Below the pieces are notes generated by a model. It did not search any database, was not told the origin of the DNA, and was given only the letters and a program-made list of their open reading frames with translations. Position numbers and translations under genes: made by a program. Below are positions 37,533-46,069 of a stretch of DNA of 64,000 nucleotides, in pieces; positions within the stretch are counted from its first letter, which is position 1, and each line of letters begins with the position of its first letter. The stretch is from assembly GCF_022662535.1 (NCBI RefSeq), contig NZ_JAKQYM010000001.1, positions 620,001-684,000 of the forward strand. Direction: 5' to 3'. This stretch comes from Polaribacter marinus (GTDB taxonomy: Bacteria; Bacteroidota; Bacteroidia; Flavobacteriales; Flavobacteriaceae).

Positions 37533-37560
37533 AAAAGCTTGAGGTTACTCAAGCTTTTTT
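37533..37560 (+). terminator. terminator of guaB
   Basis: Stem AAAAGCTTGAG / CTCAAGCTTTT with loop GTTA followed by T-run. A further small dyad TTAGAAAG-TAGA-CTTTCTAA (37590-37609) lies between this and the convergent aminotransferase gene. Confidence 0.9.
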
Positions 37561-37663
37561 ATTTTTAACGAATTAAATCTTTTTAGTCATTAGAAAGTAG
37601 ACTTTCTAAAATATTTATTTTATGTATACTAGACGGTGATAAAAAGAAATAGCTATCTATCAG

Positions 37664-38848
37664 TTAAAAATCCAAGACTTCGTCTATCGTGTCTAAAATA
37701 ATTTTACACCCAACAATAATATCATCATCAGAAATTGTTAATGGAGGTGTAATTCTTAATGCTTTTCCTTCAAACAATAAAAAGAAGAGAATCAATCCAT
37801 TGTCTAAACATTTATGTACAATTTTTGCAGCTAATTCTGGAGTTTCAACTATGGCTGCTAGCATTAAGCCTCTTCCTCTAATTTCTTGAATAGCTTTGTG
37901 TTGTAAATGTTTTCTGATAATTTTTTCTTTTCGTAAACTTTCTGAAACTAAATTTTTTGAAAGAATTTCTTTTACCGTTGCATTTGCAGCAGCAGCTATA
38001 ACAGGGTGACCAGCAAAAGTAGAAATATGTCCTAATTTAGGATTGTCTTTTAACAAACTCATATATTCATAAGAAGCAATAAAAGCTCCAATTGGCATAC
38101 CTCCACCCAAGCCTTTTCCTGTTATAATTATATCTGGAATTACCTTGTAGTTTTCAAAACCCCAAAAAGTACCTGTTCTACCAATTCCTGTTTGAATTTC
38201 ATCCAAAATTAATAAAGCACCAACTTCTTTACAACGTTCTTTTACTTTTGCTAAGTAACCATTTTTGGGTTCAATAAAACCAGCGCCACCTTGTATTGTT
38301 TCTAAAATAACGGCCGCTGTTTTTGTTGTAATTTTATTAATTTCAAGTTGATTGTTATATTCAATAAATTTAATTCCTGGGATTAATGGTCTAAATACTT
38401 GGTTCTGTTTTTCTACACCAGAAACACTCATAGAACCTTGTGTATTACCATGATATGAGTTTTTGGCTGCAATAATTTCAAATCTTTCTGTTACTCTTTT
38501 GGCCAATTTTAATGCGGCTTCAGTAGCTTCTGTCCCAGAATTGGTTAAGTAAACAGAATTTAAGTTTTTAGGCGAATTAAATACAAGTAATTTGCAAATA
38601 TCAACTTGAGGCTTCTGGATAAATTCTCCATAAACCATAACATGTGTATAAGCATCTAATTGCTCTTTTATAGCCTTTGTTACTTTAGGATGATTATGTC
38701 CTAAGCTATTTGCAGAAACACCTGCAACAAAATCTAAATATTTTTTTCCTTTAATATCATATATATAACTTCCTTTTGCATGTGAAATTTCTAAAGCAAA
38801 TGGATGGGGTGATGTTTGTGCTTGGTATTTTAGAAAATCGGATTTCAT
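37664..38848 (-). CDS. class III PLP-dependent aminotransferase (ornithine/acetylornithine type)
   Basis: Cytoplasmic fold-type I aminotransferase of 394 aa. Motifs: YLDFVAGVSANSLGHNHP, TNSGTEATEAALKLAKR (phosphate cup), LILDEIQTGIGRTG with the cofactor Asp, PLP lysine in TGKGLGGGMPIGA, TFAGHPVIAAAA. Its closeness to argD/rocD-type enzymes makes an omega-amino-acid donor likely, but no arginine gene is nearby, so the substrate is open. The stop of the OstA-like gene is one base before this start, so both form one operon; the biochemical link between them is not obvious. Confidence 0.88.
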   Translation of the reverse strand: MKSDFLKYQAQTSPHPFALEISHAKGSYIYDIKGKKYLDFVAGVSANSLGHNHPKVTKAIKEQLDAYTHVMVYGEFIQKPQVDICKLLVFNSPKNLNSVYLTNSGTEATEAALKLAKRVTERFEIIAAKNSYHGNTQGSMSVSGVEKQNQVFRPLIPGIKFIEYNNQLEINKITTKTAAVILETIQGGAGFIEPKNGYLAKVKERCKEVGALLILDEIQTGIGRTGTFWGFENYKVIPDIIITGKGLGGGMPIGAFIASYEYMSLLKDNPKLGHISTFAGHPVIAAAANATVKEILSKNLVSESLRKEKIIRKHLQHKAIQEIRGRGLMLAAIVETPELAAKIVHKCLDNGLILFFLLFEGKALRITPPLTISDDDIIVGCKIILDTIDEVLDF

Positions 38849-38849
38849 A

Positions 38850-40502
38850 CTATTGTTTTTTAACAGAAATAGGTAGTTTCGTTCCTTTTTTAGAAGTCAA
38901 TTTTTTGCCTTTGTCCTTTAAGATTCCTCCTTTTTTGAGAAAAGTTTTTGGCAGTAATTTTTCTTTTTTCTTGGAAGGTGATTTTTTATTTGAATCATTT
39001 ATAAAAATATCTTCCATTTTCTTTGGTTGTTCATCTTCTCTCCATATAAATCCTTTTAAACGTTTCACGTCGTCTGGTAACATAGATGGAGGGTAGGTTT
39101 TTCCTTCAGAAGCTTTTAAATATTTTATAGATTGAATAACTCCTTTGTCTAGTGTGAATTCGATATTACTTGATATTTCTTTGGTAATTGTTTCTAGTAC
39201 ATTGGTTTCTTCATTTCTATTAAAATATACAGACTCTGCATTTCCTTTTACTAATAAAAGGTTTAGTTTATTGTCTTTAAATTTACCAAACATATTCCTT
39301 CCTTTTATTTGACTATAATCTTCTTTTGATAAAGAATCTTTAGAAATGATAAAGGCATTATTAAGTACTTTTAAAGAGTCTAATTTTTCTGTTTTTACAT
39401 TTGAAATTAAATGAATGGTATCTCCTGTAATTTGATTTTTATCAGACCAAAGAACTGGATTGCTAAACATTCTTGTAAGACCCGTTTCTTGATTTGTATG
39501 TATAGAATCGCATTTACCTTGTAAATCAGACTTGAAAATTTTTACATTGTGATACGTTCTAATAATTCTTTTTTTAGGTTTACCAGTAATTAAAAGAGTG
39601 TCTCCATGAATAAACATTGAATCTTTTTCTATGATAGAAATTGCGACTGCTTTTTTTATGATAAAAAGAGAATCTTTTTTTTCGAAAATTTCTGCGTAAT
39701 TACCTTTTGTAATAAAGTTCTGAACAGTATCTATTACTTTAATATTATTAGTTGCCGAAGCAAAACCTCTATTTTTATCATAATACAAGCTATCACCTTC
39801 AATAGTTCTTTCTTTTAAATATAGTTTTGCATTTTTTACAAAATGAGAAATGTCTGTTTTGGTATTATAAAACCCTCTTTCACAATAAATTCTATTACTG
39901 TTTTTTGTGTTTGTTATTGTTGATGGTCCATACAAATAAGCTTGACCAGAATTTGTATAATAATCTAGATGATTAGAAATAACGGTGTGTTCTGGATTTA
40001 CTACGGACACTCTTGTTGTAGCGGTAAATTTTTTATTTTCTAAATAATAATTTCCATTTTTACTTTTTAAGGTATTTGTTGCGTCTTTAATTGTAGCAAA
40101 GCTTGTGTAGTATAATTTTTGATTTAATCGATCAAACTGTAAGGTGTCTGTGGTTAATGTCATTGTAGGATCTTTTAACACTACATTTCCCCAAGAAAGA
40201 GCTTGTTTAGAGTTGGCATCGTAATCTGTATAATTACTAGTTTGAGTAATAGTATCTCCTTGTTTGATGAGTACTTTCCCAATCGCTTTAAAGAAATTTT
40301 CTTTTTTATAGTATAAAGCTTGCTGACAAGTTAAAACAATACCTTCATGAGTCATTTTTACCTTTCCAATAAGAATACTTGCTCCTGGAAATTTTTCTTC
40401 ATTAGTTTCTTGATATTCAGCTTCATATTCAATTTTTCTTTTTTCTTGAGAAAAAGAAATCACTGTAGACAATATTAGAAATAAAAAAAGTATTCTTTTC
40501 AA
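38850..40502 (-). CDS. OstA/LptA-like protein (TTG start)
   Basis: About 550 aa, signal peptide (LFLFLILSTVISFS). Beta-rich with repeated short units typical of OstA/LptA: KIEYEAEYQETNEEKFPGASILIGKVKMTHEGIVLTCQQALYY, YDKNRGFASATNNIKV, VNPEHTVISNHLDYY. This is the beta-jellyroll used for periplasmic lipopolysaccharide transport, here in the long Bacteroidota form. A Lys-rich tail follows (~500-550; KKSPSKKKEKLLPK). The start is best placed at TTG 40502 (KRILFLF...), not the longer TTG at 40520, because the promoter core TATTTTTG covers 40518-40525. First gene of an operon with the aminotransferase. Confidence 0.82.
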   Translation of the reverse strand: MKRILFLFLILSTVISFSQEKRKIEYEAEYQETNEEKFPGASILIGKVKMTHEGIVLTCQQALYYKKENFFKAIGKVLIKQGDTITQTSNYTDYDANSKQALSWGNVVLKDPTMTLTTDTLQFDRLNQKLYYTSFATIKDATNTLKSKNGNYYLENKKFTATTRVSVVNPEHTVISNHLDYYTNSGQAYLYGPSTITNTKNSNRIYCERGFYNTKTDISHFVKNAKLYLKERTIEGDSLYYDKNRGFASATNNIKVIDTVQNFITKGNYAEIFEKKDSLFIIKKAVAISIIEKDSMFIHGDTLLITGKPKKRIIRTYHNVKIFKSDLQGKCDSIHTNQETGLTRMFSNPVLWSDKNQITGDTIHLISNVKTEKLDSLKVLNNAFIISKDSLSKEDYSQIKGRNMFGKFKDNKLNLLLVKGNAESVYFNRNEETNVLETITKEISSNIEFTLDKGVIQSIKYLKASEGKTYPPSMLPDDVKRLKGFIWREDEQPKKMEDIFINDSNKKSPSKKKEKLLPKTFLKKGGILKDKGKKLTSKKGTKLPISVKKQ

Positions 40503-40517
40503 ATTGTTTGTTTTGAG

Positions 40518-40525
40518 CAAAAATA
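40518..40525 (-). promoter_or_regulatory. TAnnTTTG core of the OstA-like gene
   Basis: TATTTTTG on the minus strand, expected start near 40514, 12 nt before the TTG start at 40502. Decides between the two candidate starts. Confidence 0.5.
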
Positions 40526-40569
40526 ATGAAAAGAAAGCTTTTGTTTACTAAAGAAAAGTGAAAGTTAGT

Positions 40570-41799
40570 TTAGTTCTGTATTTTCTTTTTTTTATTTATA
40601 ATAAATAGAAGTAAAAAATTTTCAATCAGTATGCCTAAAATTCCAAAAGGAATTAAAGCACTAATGCTTACCAATACAAAATAATAATTACCAATGATAG
40701 ATATTTGTTGCCAATTGCAAAATCCTTTGTAAAAGATAAGTGTTTCAGAAAGTATAAACCCTATTAGATATATTATTACCCAAAAATTAGAGAGTTTTAA
40801 AAGTTTGAATTCTTGTAAAATTACAAACAAACTTAAACTAACAATTCCTAAAAAGGTTAAATGCAAATAACCAATCACAAAATCTACAATTTGTGAGGCT
40901 AATTCTGCAAAATAGGGAATAGAGCTAAGCAATTGTAAAACAATCTTGAGAATAAATAGACTAAAAATGAATTTTAAAAGACGAATTGAAAAAGCTGATA
41001 AAACTTCATCTAAATTAGATTTTATTTTAATTAATATTTGTTGAAATTTAAAGAGAGCAACTAGTTGTAAAGCAGCGCCTAAAAAAGCTACAATATATAT
41101 GATTGTTGAGGGTTTTGTCCAAAGAAAAGATAAAAATAAAGTAAGACAAGAACTTAAAACCATCAATTTGTAAAACGATGAAAATAGTTTTTCATGGATT
41201 TTAATTTTCTTTCTTTCTAAAATAAAAATAAAAACGCCGAAAAGACAAAAAAGAAACCATCCATTATATTGAAAATGTAAATAAAAATAAATAGCATTTT
41301 TATACCAATGAGAAGTATTTCCTAAAGTGTTCATAATAATTCCTAATGCCCAGGGACCAATACTAGATATTATTAAGAATAGTAGTGATGCATTAATAAA
41401 TTTATAGGAATAGCAATCTTTATTTAAATGATGATGTTTCTTAAATAAAACAAAAAACCAATAAGTAGAAATCAAAAATAATGTTGAAAAAATAATAGAA
41501 AATAATGCATATCCTGTTATAGGAAAACTTATAAGCATTCCCAAAAGTGTAAATTGTGTACACCAAAATAAAATAGCATTCTTTTTCTGAACTTTTTTAG
41601 GTATAAATAAGTGATAAATTATGGTTGTTAACGCAATATATACCCAGCCTAAAAGTGCTATATGAGAATGTGTATGTACTATGTATTTATATGTTGCTTT
41701 TACATTTGTAATTGGAAATAAGCGCAATATAATTCCTAATGAAGCTGCCACAAAAAAATATAGTAGTGCTATAATACTTTGTTTGTTAGCTTTTATCAT
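40570..41799 (-). CDS. polytopic His-rich membrane protein, heme-copper-oxidase-I or NnrS-like
   Basis: A 409-aa inner-membrane protein with roughly 11-12 hydrophobic helices. The N-terminal HTHSHIALLGW (residues 42-52), then H63, and a later YFYLHFQYNGWFLF recall heme-binding helices of heme-copper oxidase subunit I relatives; NnrS, a heme/copper membrane protein of denitrifiers, is the other candidate. The full set of six oxidase histidines (CuB triad included) is not visible, so it is probably not a terminal oxidase or NO reductase. It is 4 bases behind the Rrf2 regulator gene and thus in the same operon, and opposite the nirK operon, which supports a role in NO response. Function not settled. 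Confidence 0.75.
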   Translation of the reverse strand: MIKANKQSIIALLYFFVAASLGIILRLFPITNVKATYKYIVHTHSHIALLGWVYIALTTIIYHLFIPKKVQKKNAILFWCTQFTLLGMLISFPITGYALFSIIFSTLFLISTYWFFVLFKKHHHLNKDCYSYKFINASLLFLIISSIGPWALGIIMNTLGNTSHWYKNAIYFYLHFQYNGWFLFCLFGVFIFILERKKIKIHEKLFSSFYKLMVLSSCLTLFLSFLWTKPSTIIYIVAFLGAALQLVALFKFQQILIKIKSNLDEVLSAFSIRLLKFIFSLFILKIVLQLLSSIPYFAELASQIVDFVIGYLHLTFLGIVSLSLFVILQEFKLLKLSNFWVIIYLIGFILSETLIFYKGFCNWQQISIIGNYYFVLVSISALIPFGILGILIENFLLLFIINKKKKIQN

Positions 41800-41803
41800 G
41801 ATT

Positions 41804-42241
41804 TCATTTAAGAATTTGTGTTAAATTATTATTATGTGCATATTCATTTGACATTTCTAAAATAGTTTTAGTTTTAAGTTTATTTATCAATTCATTTTTA
41901 AATGGGAAGTATAAATGATGTACAACACATGGTTTGTCCTCGTTACATTCAAACTGACCTAAATAACAATCATTAAATTTTTCAACATCATCTATACATG
42001 CAATAATGTCAAAAAGTGTATTGTTTTCATTTTCTTTTGATAAATAAAATCCTCCATTGGGACCTTTTACGGAAGAGATAATCTTCTTTTTAGTTAGTTC
42101 TTGTAGTGTTTTAGCTAAAAAAGGAGCAGGAATATCTAATGCTTTAGCTATTTGCTTGGAACCTAATTTGTGTTGTTTATTAGATGAATTTGTGAGATAT
42201 AAAACTGCTGTAATTGCATATTTACTTGCTTTTGATAACAT
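41804..42241 (-). CDS. Rrf2-family iron-sulfur regulator (NsrR-like)
   Basis: A 145-aa winged-helix regulator. HTH around residues 26-65 (GSKQIAKALDIPAPFLAKTLQELTKKK, GPNGGFYL wing). Three cysteines C92, C99, C105 (DCYLGQFECNEDKPC) are spaced C-x6-C-x5-C, near the C-x5-C-x5-C of IscR and NsrR, so a [2Fe-2S] or [4Fe-4S] cluster that is destroyed by NO is likely. The start is ATG 42241 (MLSKASKYAI); the longer reading to 42271 would run through the operator. Its own promoter core overlaps operator box 1, so it should repress itself, and box 2 in front of nirK makes that operon its target. Confidence 0.9.
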   Translation of the reverse strand: MLSKASKYAITAVLYLTNSSNKQHKLGSKQIAKALDIPAPFLAKTLQELTKKKIISSVKGPNGGFYLSKENENNTLFDIIACIDDVEKFNDCYLGQFECNEDKPCVVHHLYFPFKNELINKLKTKTILEMSNEYAHNNNLTQILK

Positions 42242-42261
42242 AAATTTCTTTTTGTCAAAAT

Positions 42262-42282
42262 AAAAGGACAAAAATATCTTTT
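42262..42282 (-). promoter_or_regulatory. rrf2 promoter core with operator box 1
   Basis: Box 1: AAAAGG-N9-TCTTTT. Inside it, on the minus strand, lies TATTTTTG (42269-42276), an exact TAnnTTTG core giving a leader of ~25 nt for rrf2. A bound repressor would cover the core, hence autorepression. Aligned with box 2 it differs by one extra G and one C/T change. Confidence 0.7.
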
Positions 42283-42285
42283 TTT

Positions 42286-42299
42286 ATGATAAATGTCAT
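42286..42299 (+). promoter_or_regulatory. Crp/Fnr-like dyad upstream of nirK
   Basis: ATGA-N6-TCAT, the spacing of Crp/Fnr half-sites. Its centre (42292.5) is 40-44 bases upstream of the expected nirK transcription start (42332-42336), the class II activator position. Half-sites are short, so this is suggestive only. Confidence 0.45.
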
Positions 42300-42321
42300 G
42301 TATTTCTTTTAAAATCTACTA

Positions 42322-42356
42322 TAAATTTGTTTAAATAAAAGACAAAAACATCTTTT
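42322..42356 (+). promoter_or_regulatory. nirK promoter core with operator box 2
   Basis: TAAATTTG (42322-42329) is an exact -7 element with no -33 TTG, which fits a promoter that needs an activator. Box 2, AAAAGA-N8-TCTTTT (42337-42356), a perfect 6-bp inverted repeat, begins at about the transcription start, a roadblock position for the Rrf2 repressor. Confidence 0.7.
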
Positions 42357-42393
42357 ATTTAAAAAAAGCTAATTAACTAAAAAAACGTAAAAA

Positions 42394-43839
42394 ATGAAAC
42401 TTTTAAAAACAGTGTGTTTATTATTGATTGCAAGCTTGCTGCTAACAAGTTGTAAAAAAGAAGAAAAAAAAGAATTAGCAGTTGTAGATAATGCAAATAT
42501 CTATATTAAAGGAACCATGGATGCAGAGTTAACCGCTCCGCCTTTTGTGCCAGCACCAGTTGGAAATAGAACAGCAAAAAAATTGCTAGTAAACATGGAA
42601 ATCTTAGAAAAAGAAGGAACCATGGCAGATGGAGTACAATATGTTTATTGGACTTTTGGTGGTTCTGTACCAGGTAGTTTTATTAGAACTAGAGTTGGTG
42701 ATTTAGTAGAATTTACTTTATCTAATCACCCGGATAATAAATTACCCCATAATATAGATTTGCATGCAGTAAATGGTCCAGGTGGAGGAGCAGAATCTTC
42801 TTTTGTTGCTCCTGGTCATAAGAAAACATTTTCTTTTAAAACTGTAAACCCAGGTTTGTATGTATATCATTGTGCAACTGCTCCTGTTGGGATGCATATT
42901 GCAAATGGAATGTATGGATTGATTTTAGTTGAACCAGAAGGAGGTTTACCAAAGGTTGATAAAGAATATTACATTATGCAAGGAGATTTTTATACTAAAG
43001 GAGCAAATGGAGATAAAGGTTTGCAATCTTTTGATATGGGAAAAGCAATAAAAGAAGATGCTGATTATGTAGTTTTTAATGGTAAAGTTGGTGCTTTAAC
43101 GGGAGATAATGCAATTACAGCAAATGTTGGTGAAACCGTGCGTTTGTTTGTAGGAAATGGCGGACCAAATTTGACTTCTTCTTTTCATGTTATTGGTGAA
43201 ATTTTTGATAATGTTCATATAGAAGGAGGAACTACAATATTAAAAGATATACAAACTACATCAATTCCTTCTGGAGGTGCTGCAATTGTAGATTTTAAAG
43301 TAGATGTTCCTGGAACATTTATTTTAGTAGATCATGCCATTTTTAGAGCTTTCAATAAAGGTGCATTAGGAATGTTAAAGGTTTCAGGAAAAGAAAACAA
43401 AAAACTGTATTCTGGAATAAAGCAAGAAGGAATTTATCTTCCTGAAGGTGGTACAATTCAAACAATGCCTGATACTAAAAAGAAAGAAGTTGTAACCAAA
43501 ATTGTAGAAAAATCATTAGCTCAAAAAATAAAAGATGGGAAACAAGTATATATGAAAACTTGTTTTGCTTGTCATCAAGCAGAGGGACAAGGAATACCAA
43601 ATGCTTTTCCTCCATTAGCAAAATCTGATTATTTAAATGCAGATGTAAAAAGAGCTATAGGTATTGTTTTAAATGGAAAAACAGGTGAAATTACCGTAAA
43701 CGGAAAAAAATACAATAGTGTTATGACCAAACAAACACTAACTGAAGAAGAAATTTCTGATGTATTGACGTATGTATATAATTCTTGGGGAAATAATAAA
43801 ACCAATGTAACCATAGAAATGGTTAAAAAAGTAAAATAA
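42394..43839 (+). CDS. nirK: copper nitrite reductase with C-terminal cytochrome c domain (lipoprotein)
   Basis: Reduces nitrite to NO; periplasmic side, lipid-anchored (lipobox LLLTSC, Cys20). 481 aa. Two cupredoxin domains (~60-335). Type 1 copper ligands H119, C160, H168, M173 (PHN, YHC, MH, GM); type 2 ligands H124, H159, H314; catalytic D122 (IDLHA) and H265 (SSFHV): all present, so it should be active. Residues ~372-481 are a class I cytochrome c with C390-x2-C393-H394 (CFACHQ) and a late Met ligand candidate (SVMTKQT), which would pass electrons to the type 1 copper within the chain. First gene of a five-gene operon with nirV, sco, ric and a porin-like gene. Regulated by the Rrf2/Fnr-like sites upstream. 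Confidence 0.96.
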   Translation: MKLLKTVCLLLIASLLLTSCKKEEKKELAVVDNANIYIKGTMDAELTAPPFVPAPVGNRTAKKLLVNMEILEKEGTMADGVQYVYWTFGGSVPGSFIRTRVGDLVEFTLSNHPDNKLPHNIDLHAVNGPGGGAESSFVAPGHKKTFSFKTVNPGLYVYHCATAPVGMHIANGMYGLILVEPEGGLPKVDKEYYIMQGDFYTKGANGDKGLQSFDMGKAIKEDADYVVFNGKVGALTGDNAITANVGETVRLFVGNGGPNLTSSFHVIGEIFDNVHIEGGTTILKDIQTTSIPSGGAAIVDFKVDVPGTFILVDHAIFRAFNKGALGMLKVSGKENKKLYSGIKQEGIYLPEGGTIQTMPDTKKKEVVTKIVEKSLAQKIKDGKQVYMKTCFACHQAEGQGIPNAFPPLAKSDYLNADVKRAIGIVLNGKTGEITVNGKKYNSVMTKQTLTEEEISDVLTYVYNSWGNNKTNVTIEMVKKVK

Positions 43840-43843
43840 AAAT

Positions 43844-44608
43844 ATGAAAATTCTTTTAAGATTGACAGTTTGTTTGTTGATGCTAAATGCAACATATTCA
43901 AACTGTCAGTCTAAAATGACGAAAATTAGAGGTGGAGAATATATCCCTTTATATGGTAGAGATTCTATGAAAGTTTCTATAAAGAACTTTTCTATGGATG
44001 TGTATCCTGTTACAAATAAAGAGTTTTTAGCATTTGTAAAGAAACATCCTAATTGGCAAAGAAGTAAAGCAATAAAATTATTTGTTGATGAAAGTTATTT
44101 AAGAGAATGGAAATCTGATACTGTTTTAAATGTTACTCAGAAATTAAATTCACCTATAACAAATATTTCTTGGTTTGCCGCTAAAAGTTATTGTGAGAGT
44201 AAAGGAAAAAGATTACCAACTGTAGACGAGTGGGAATATGTGGCAATGGCAAATAAGAAAATGCCAGATGCAAGAAAACTTAAAAGTTATAACAAGTTTA
44301 TTTTGAGTTGGTATGAAAAGCCAAAGAGCTATAATCAAACAATAGGATCAACATTTAAAAATTATTGGAATGTGTATGATTTACATGGCCTGGTTTGGGA
44401 ATGGACATCAGATTTCAATTCTGTTTTAATTACAGGAGAATCTAGAAAAGATGTAGACACAGATAGTAATTTATTCTGCGGAAGCGCAGCTATAAATGCT
44501 ACAGACTTAATGAATTATGCTGCCTTTATGCGCTATGCAATTAGAGGGAGTTTAAAAGCAAAATACACCATGAAAAACCTTGGTTTTAGATGTGTAAAAG
44601 ATAATTAA
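43844..44608 (+). CDS. nirV: NirV-like SUMF1/formylglycine-generating-enzyme-family protein
   Basis: A 254-aa secreted protein (signal peptide, residues 1-21) of the SUMF1/FGE-sulfatase fold: GGEYIPLYGRDSMKVSIKNFSMDVYPVTNKEFLAFVK, PITNISWFAAKSYCESKGKRLPTVDEWEYVA, VYDLHGLVWEWTSDF, and the late LGFRCVKDN. Members next to nirK are called NirV in Rhodobacter and other denitrifiers; their role, perhaps NirK maturation or NO metabolism, is unproven. It lacks the two active-site cysteines in the usual GSxxC context that true FGE needs. It starts 4 bases after nirK, so it is translated with it. Confidence 0.88.
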   Translation: MKILLRLTVCLLMLNATYSNCQSKMTKIRGGEYIPLYGRDSMKVSIKNFSMDVYPVTNKEFLAFVKKHPNWQRSKAIKLFVDESYLREWKSDTVLNVTQKLNSPITNISWFAAKSYCESKGKRLPTVDEWEYVAMANKKMPDARKLKSYNKFILSWYEKPKSYNQTIGSTFKNYWNVYDLHGLVWEWTSDFNSVLITGESRKDVDTDSNLFCGSAAINATDLMNYAAFMRYAIRGSLKAKYTMKNLGFRCVKDN

Positions 44609-44619
44609 ATAAATTAAAA

Positions 44620-45330
44620 ATGAAGTCAATAAAATATTTTATACCCTTAGTAATCTGCTTATTGTTAGGAGCTTGTGCTAAGAATAATGATAAAGTAAGT
44701 AGCAAACTAGAATATCAATGTCCTATGAAATGTGAAGGAGATAAAGTTTATACAAAACCTGGTACTTGTGCAGTTTGTAAAATGGATTTAAGACCAATTT
44801 CAAAAAGTGTCAAAAAAGTTCTTAGTGATGAGATTTCGGAAGAATCAATATTTAATTTGACTTCGAAATGGAATACTGAAGAAGGAAAAAGCATTATGCT
44901 AAAAGACTTAAAAGGTAAAACCTTGGTTATGGTGATGATTTATACAACTTGTAAAGCAGCGTGCCCAAGATTAGCAGCAGACATGAGAAATATAGAAGCT
45001 AAGGTTTCTAAAGAATATAAAGAAGATGTTAATTATGTTTTAATAAGCATAGATCCTAAAACGGATACACCTCAAAAACTTAAAACATTTGCAATAGAGA
45101 ATTTTATGGATGGAGAACAATGGACTTTTTTACAAGGAACAGAAAGTGGTGTAAGAGAATTTTCGAATGTTTTATCAGTAAAATATAAACAAATTTCACC
45201 TTTAGATTTTTCGCATTCTAATATTATTAGTGTGTTCAATCCTCAAGGGGAATTGGTACATCAACAAGAAGGTTTGGGTGTTGATAATAAAGAAACAATT
45301 TTAAAAATTATAGAAACAGTTAAAAAATAG
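44620..45330 (+). CDS. SCO1/SenC copper chaperone with N-terminal heavy-metal-binding domain (lipoprotein)
   Basis: A 236-aa lipoprotein (lipobox LLLGAC, Cys19). Residues 31-57 are a small heavy-metal-binding domain of the type found at copper efflux proteins (YQCPMKC, GTCAVCKMDL). Residues ~75-235 are the thioredoxin-like SCO domain with copper ligands C111, C115 (TCKAACP) and H199 (FSHSN). SCO proteins deliver copper to cytochrome oxidase; inside a nirK operon the target is most likely the NirK copper sites. The two metal domains in one chain suggest capture and handover. It lies 11 bases after nirV. Confidence 0.92.
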   Translation: MKSIKYFIPLVICLLLGACAKNNDKVSSKLEYQCPMKCEGDKVYTKPGTCAVCKMDLRPISKSVKKVLSDEISEESIFNLTSKWNTEEGKSIMLKDLKGKTLVMVMIYTTCKAACPRLAADMRNIEAKVSKEYKEDVNYVLISIDPKTDTPQKLKTFAIENFMDGEQWTFLQGTESGVREFSNVLSVKYKQISPLDFSHSNIISVFNPQGELVHQQEGLGVDNKETILKIIETVKK

Positions 45331-45334
45331 AATT

Positions 45335-46057
45335 ATGAATCTTACAGAAGATAATACTGTAGCAGAAATAGTTATAAAAAATATAAAAACAGCAGATGTG
45401 TTTAAAAAATATGGAATAGATTTTTGTTGCGGCGGAGGCATCACTCTAAAAAAAGCTTGTGATAAAAAGAATATTTCATTAGAAAAACTTGAAAAAGAAT
45501 TAGTAAATATTCATAACTCTACTTCAAAGTCATATAATTATGATAGTTGGAAACTAGATTTTTTAGCGGATCATATAGAGCAAATACATCATGCTTACGT
45601 TGCCGAAAATACACCTATATTATTACAATATGCAGAGAAAGTGGCAAAAGTACATGGACATCATTATGTAGAAGTAATAAAAATAAATAAATTGTTTAAA
45701 GCAGTTGCACAAGAGTTGGCTGCTCATATGAAAAAAGAAGAATTAATATTATTTCCGTTTATAAAAAGATTAGTAAAAGCAGACAGAGAAGGTGTAAAGG
45801 TAAAGATGCCACATTTTGGGAGTGTAAACAATCCTATTACAATGATGGAAGAAGAACATGAAAGTGCAGGAAATATTTTAAAAGAAATAAAACAATTATC
45901 TAATAATTATACTCCACCAGATGGAGCATGTAATACGTTTAAAGCTTTGTATGCAAAATTAGATGAATTTGAACAAGATTTGCATGAACACATTCATTTA
46001 GAAAATAATATTTTATTTCCCAAAGCAATTATTTTAGAGCAAATAAACAATCAGTAA
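45335..46057 (+). CDS. ric: RIC di-iron protein for iron-sulfur cluster repair (ScdA/YtfE family)
   Basis: Repairs iron-sulfur clusters damaged by NO and oxidants; cytoplasmic. 240 aa. N-terminal DUF542 (ScdA_N) with DFCCGGG at residues 29-35; then the hemerythrin-like four-helix domain with di-iron ligands among H80, H131-E135, H175 and the HEHIHLEN stretch near 217-225. Domain order and length are standard. It starts 4 bases after the sco stop. Its presence behind nirK matches a need to survive NO made by the operon. Confidence 0.94.
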   Translation: MNLTEDNTVAEIVIKNIKTADVFKKYGIDFCCGGGITLKKACDKKNISLEKLEKELVNIHNSTSKSYNYDSWKLDFLADHIEQIHHAYVAENTPILLQYAEKVAKVHGHHYVEVIKINKLFKAVAQELAAHMKKEELILFPFIKRLVKADREGVKVKMPHFGSVNNPITMMEEEHESAGNILKEIKQLSNNYTPPDGACNTFKALYAKLDEFEQDLHEHIHLENNILFPKAIILEQINNQ

Positions 46058-46069
46058 TTACTTAAAACC

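Noticed and set aside
40570..41799. NO reductase (NorB) or terminal oxidase subunit I
   Set aside because: Only part of the heme-binding histidines are visible and no CuB/FeB ligand set is seen.
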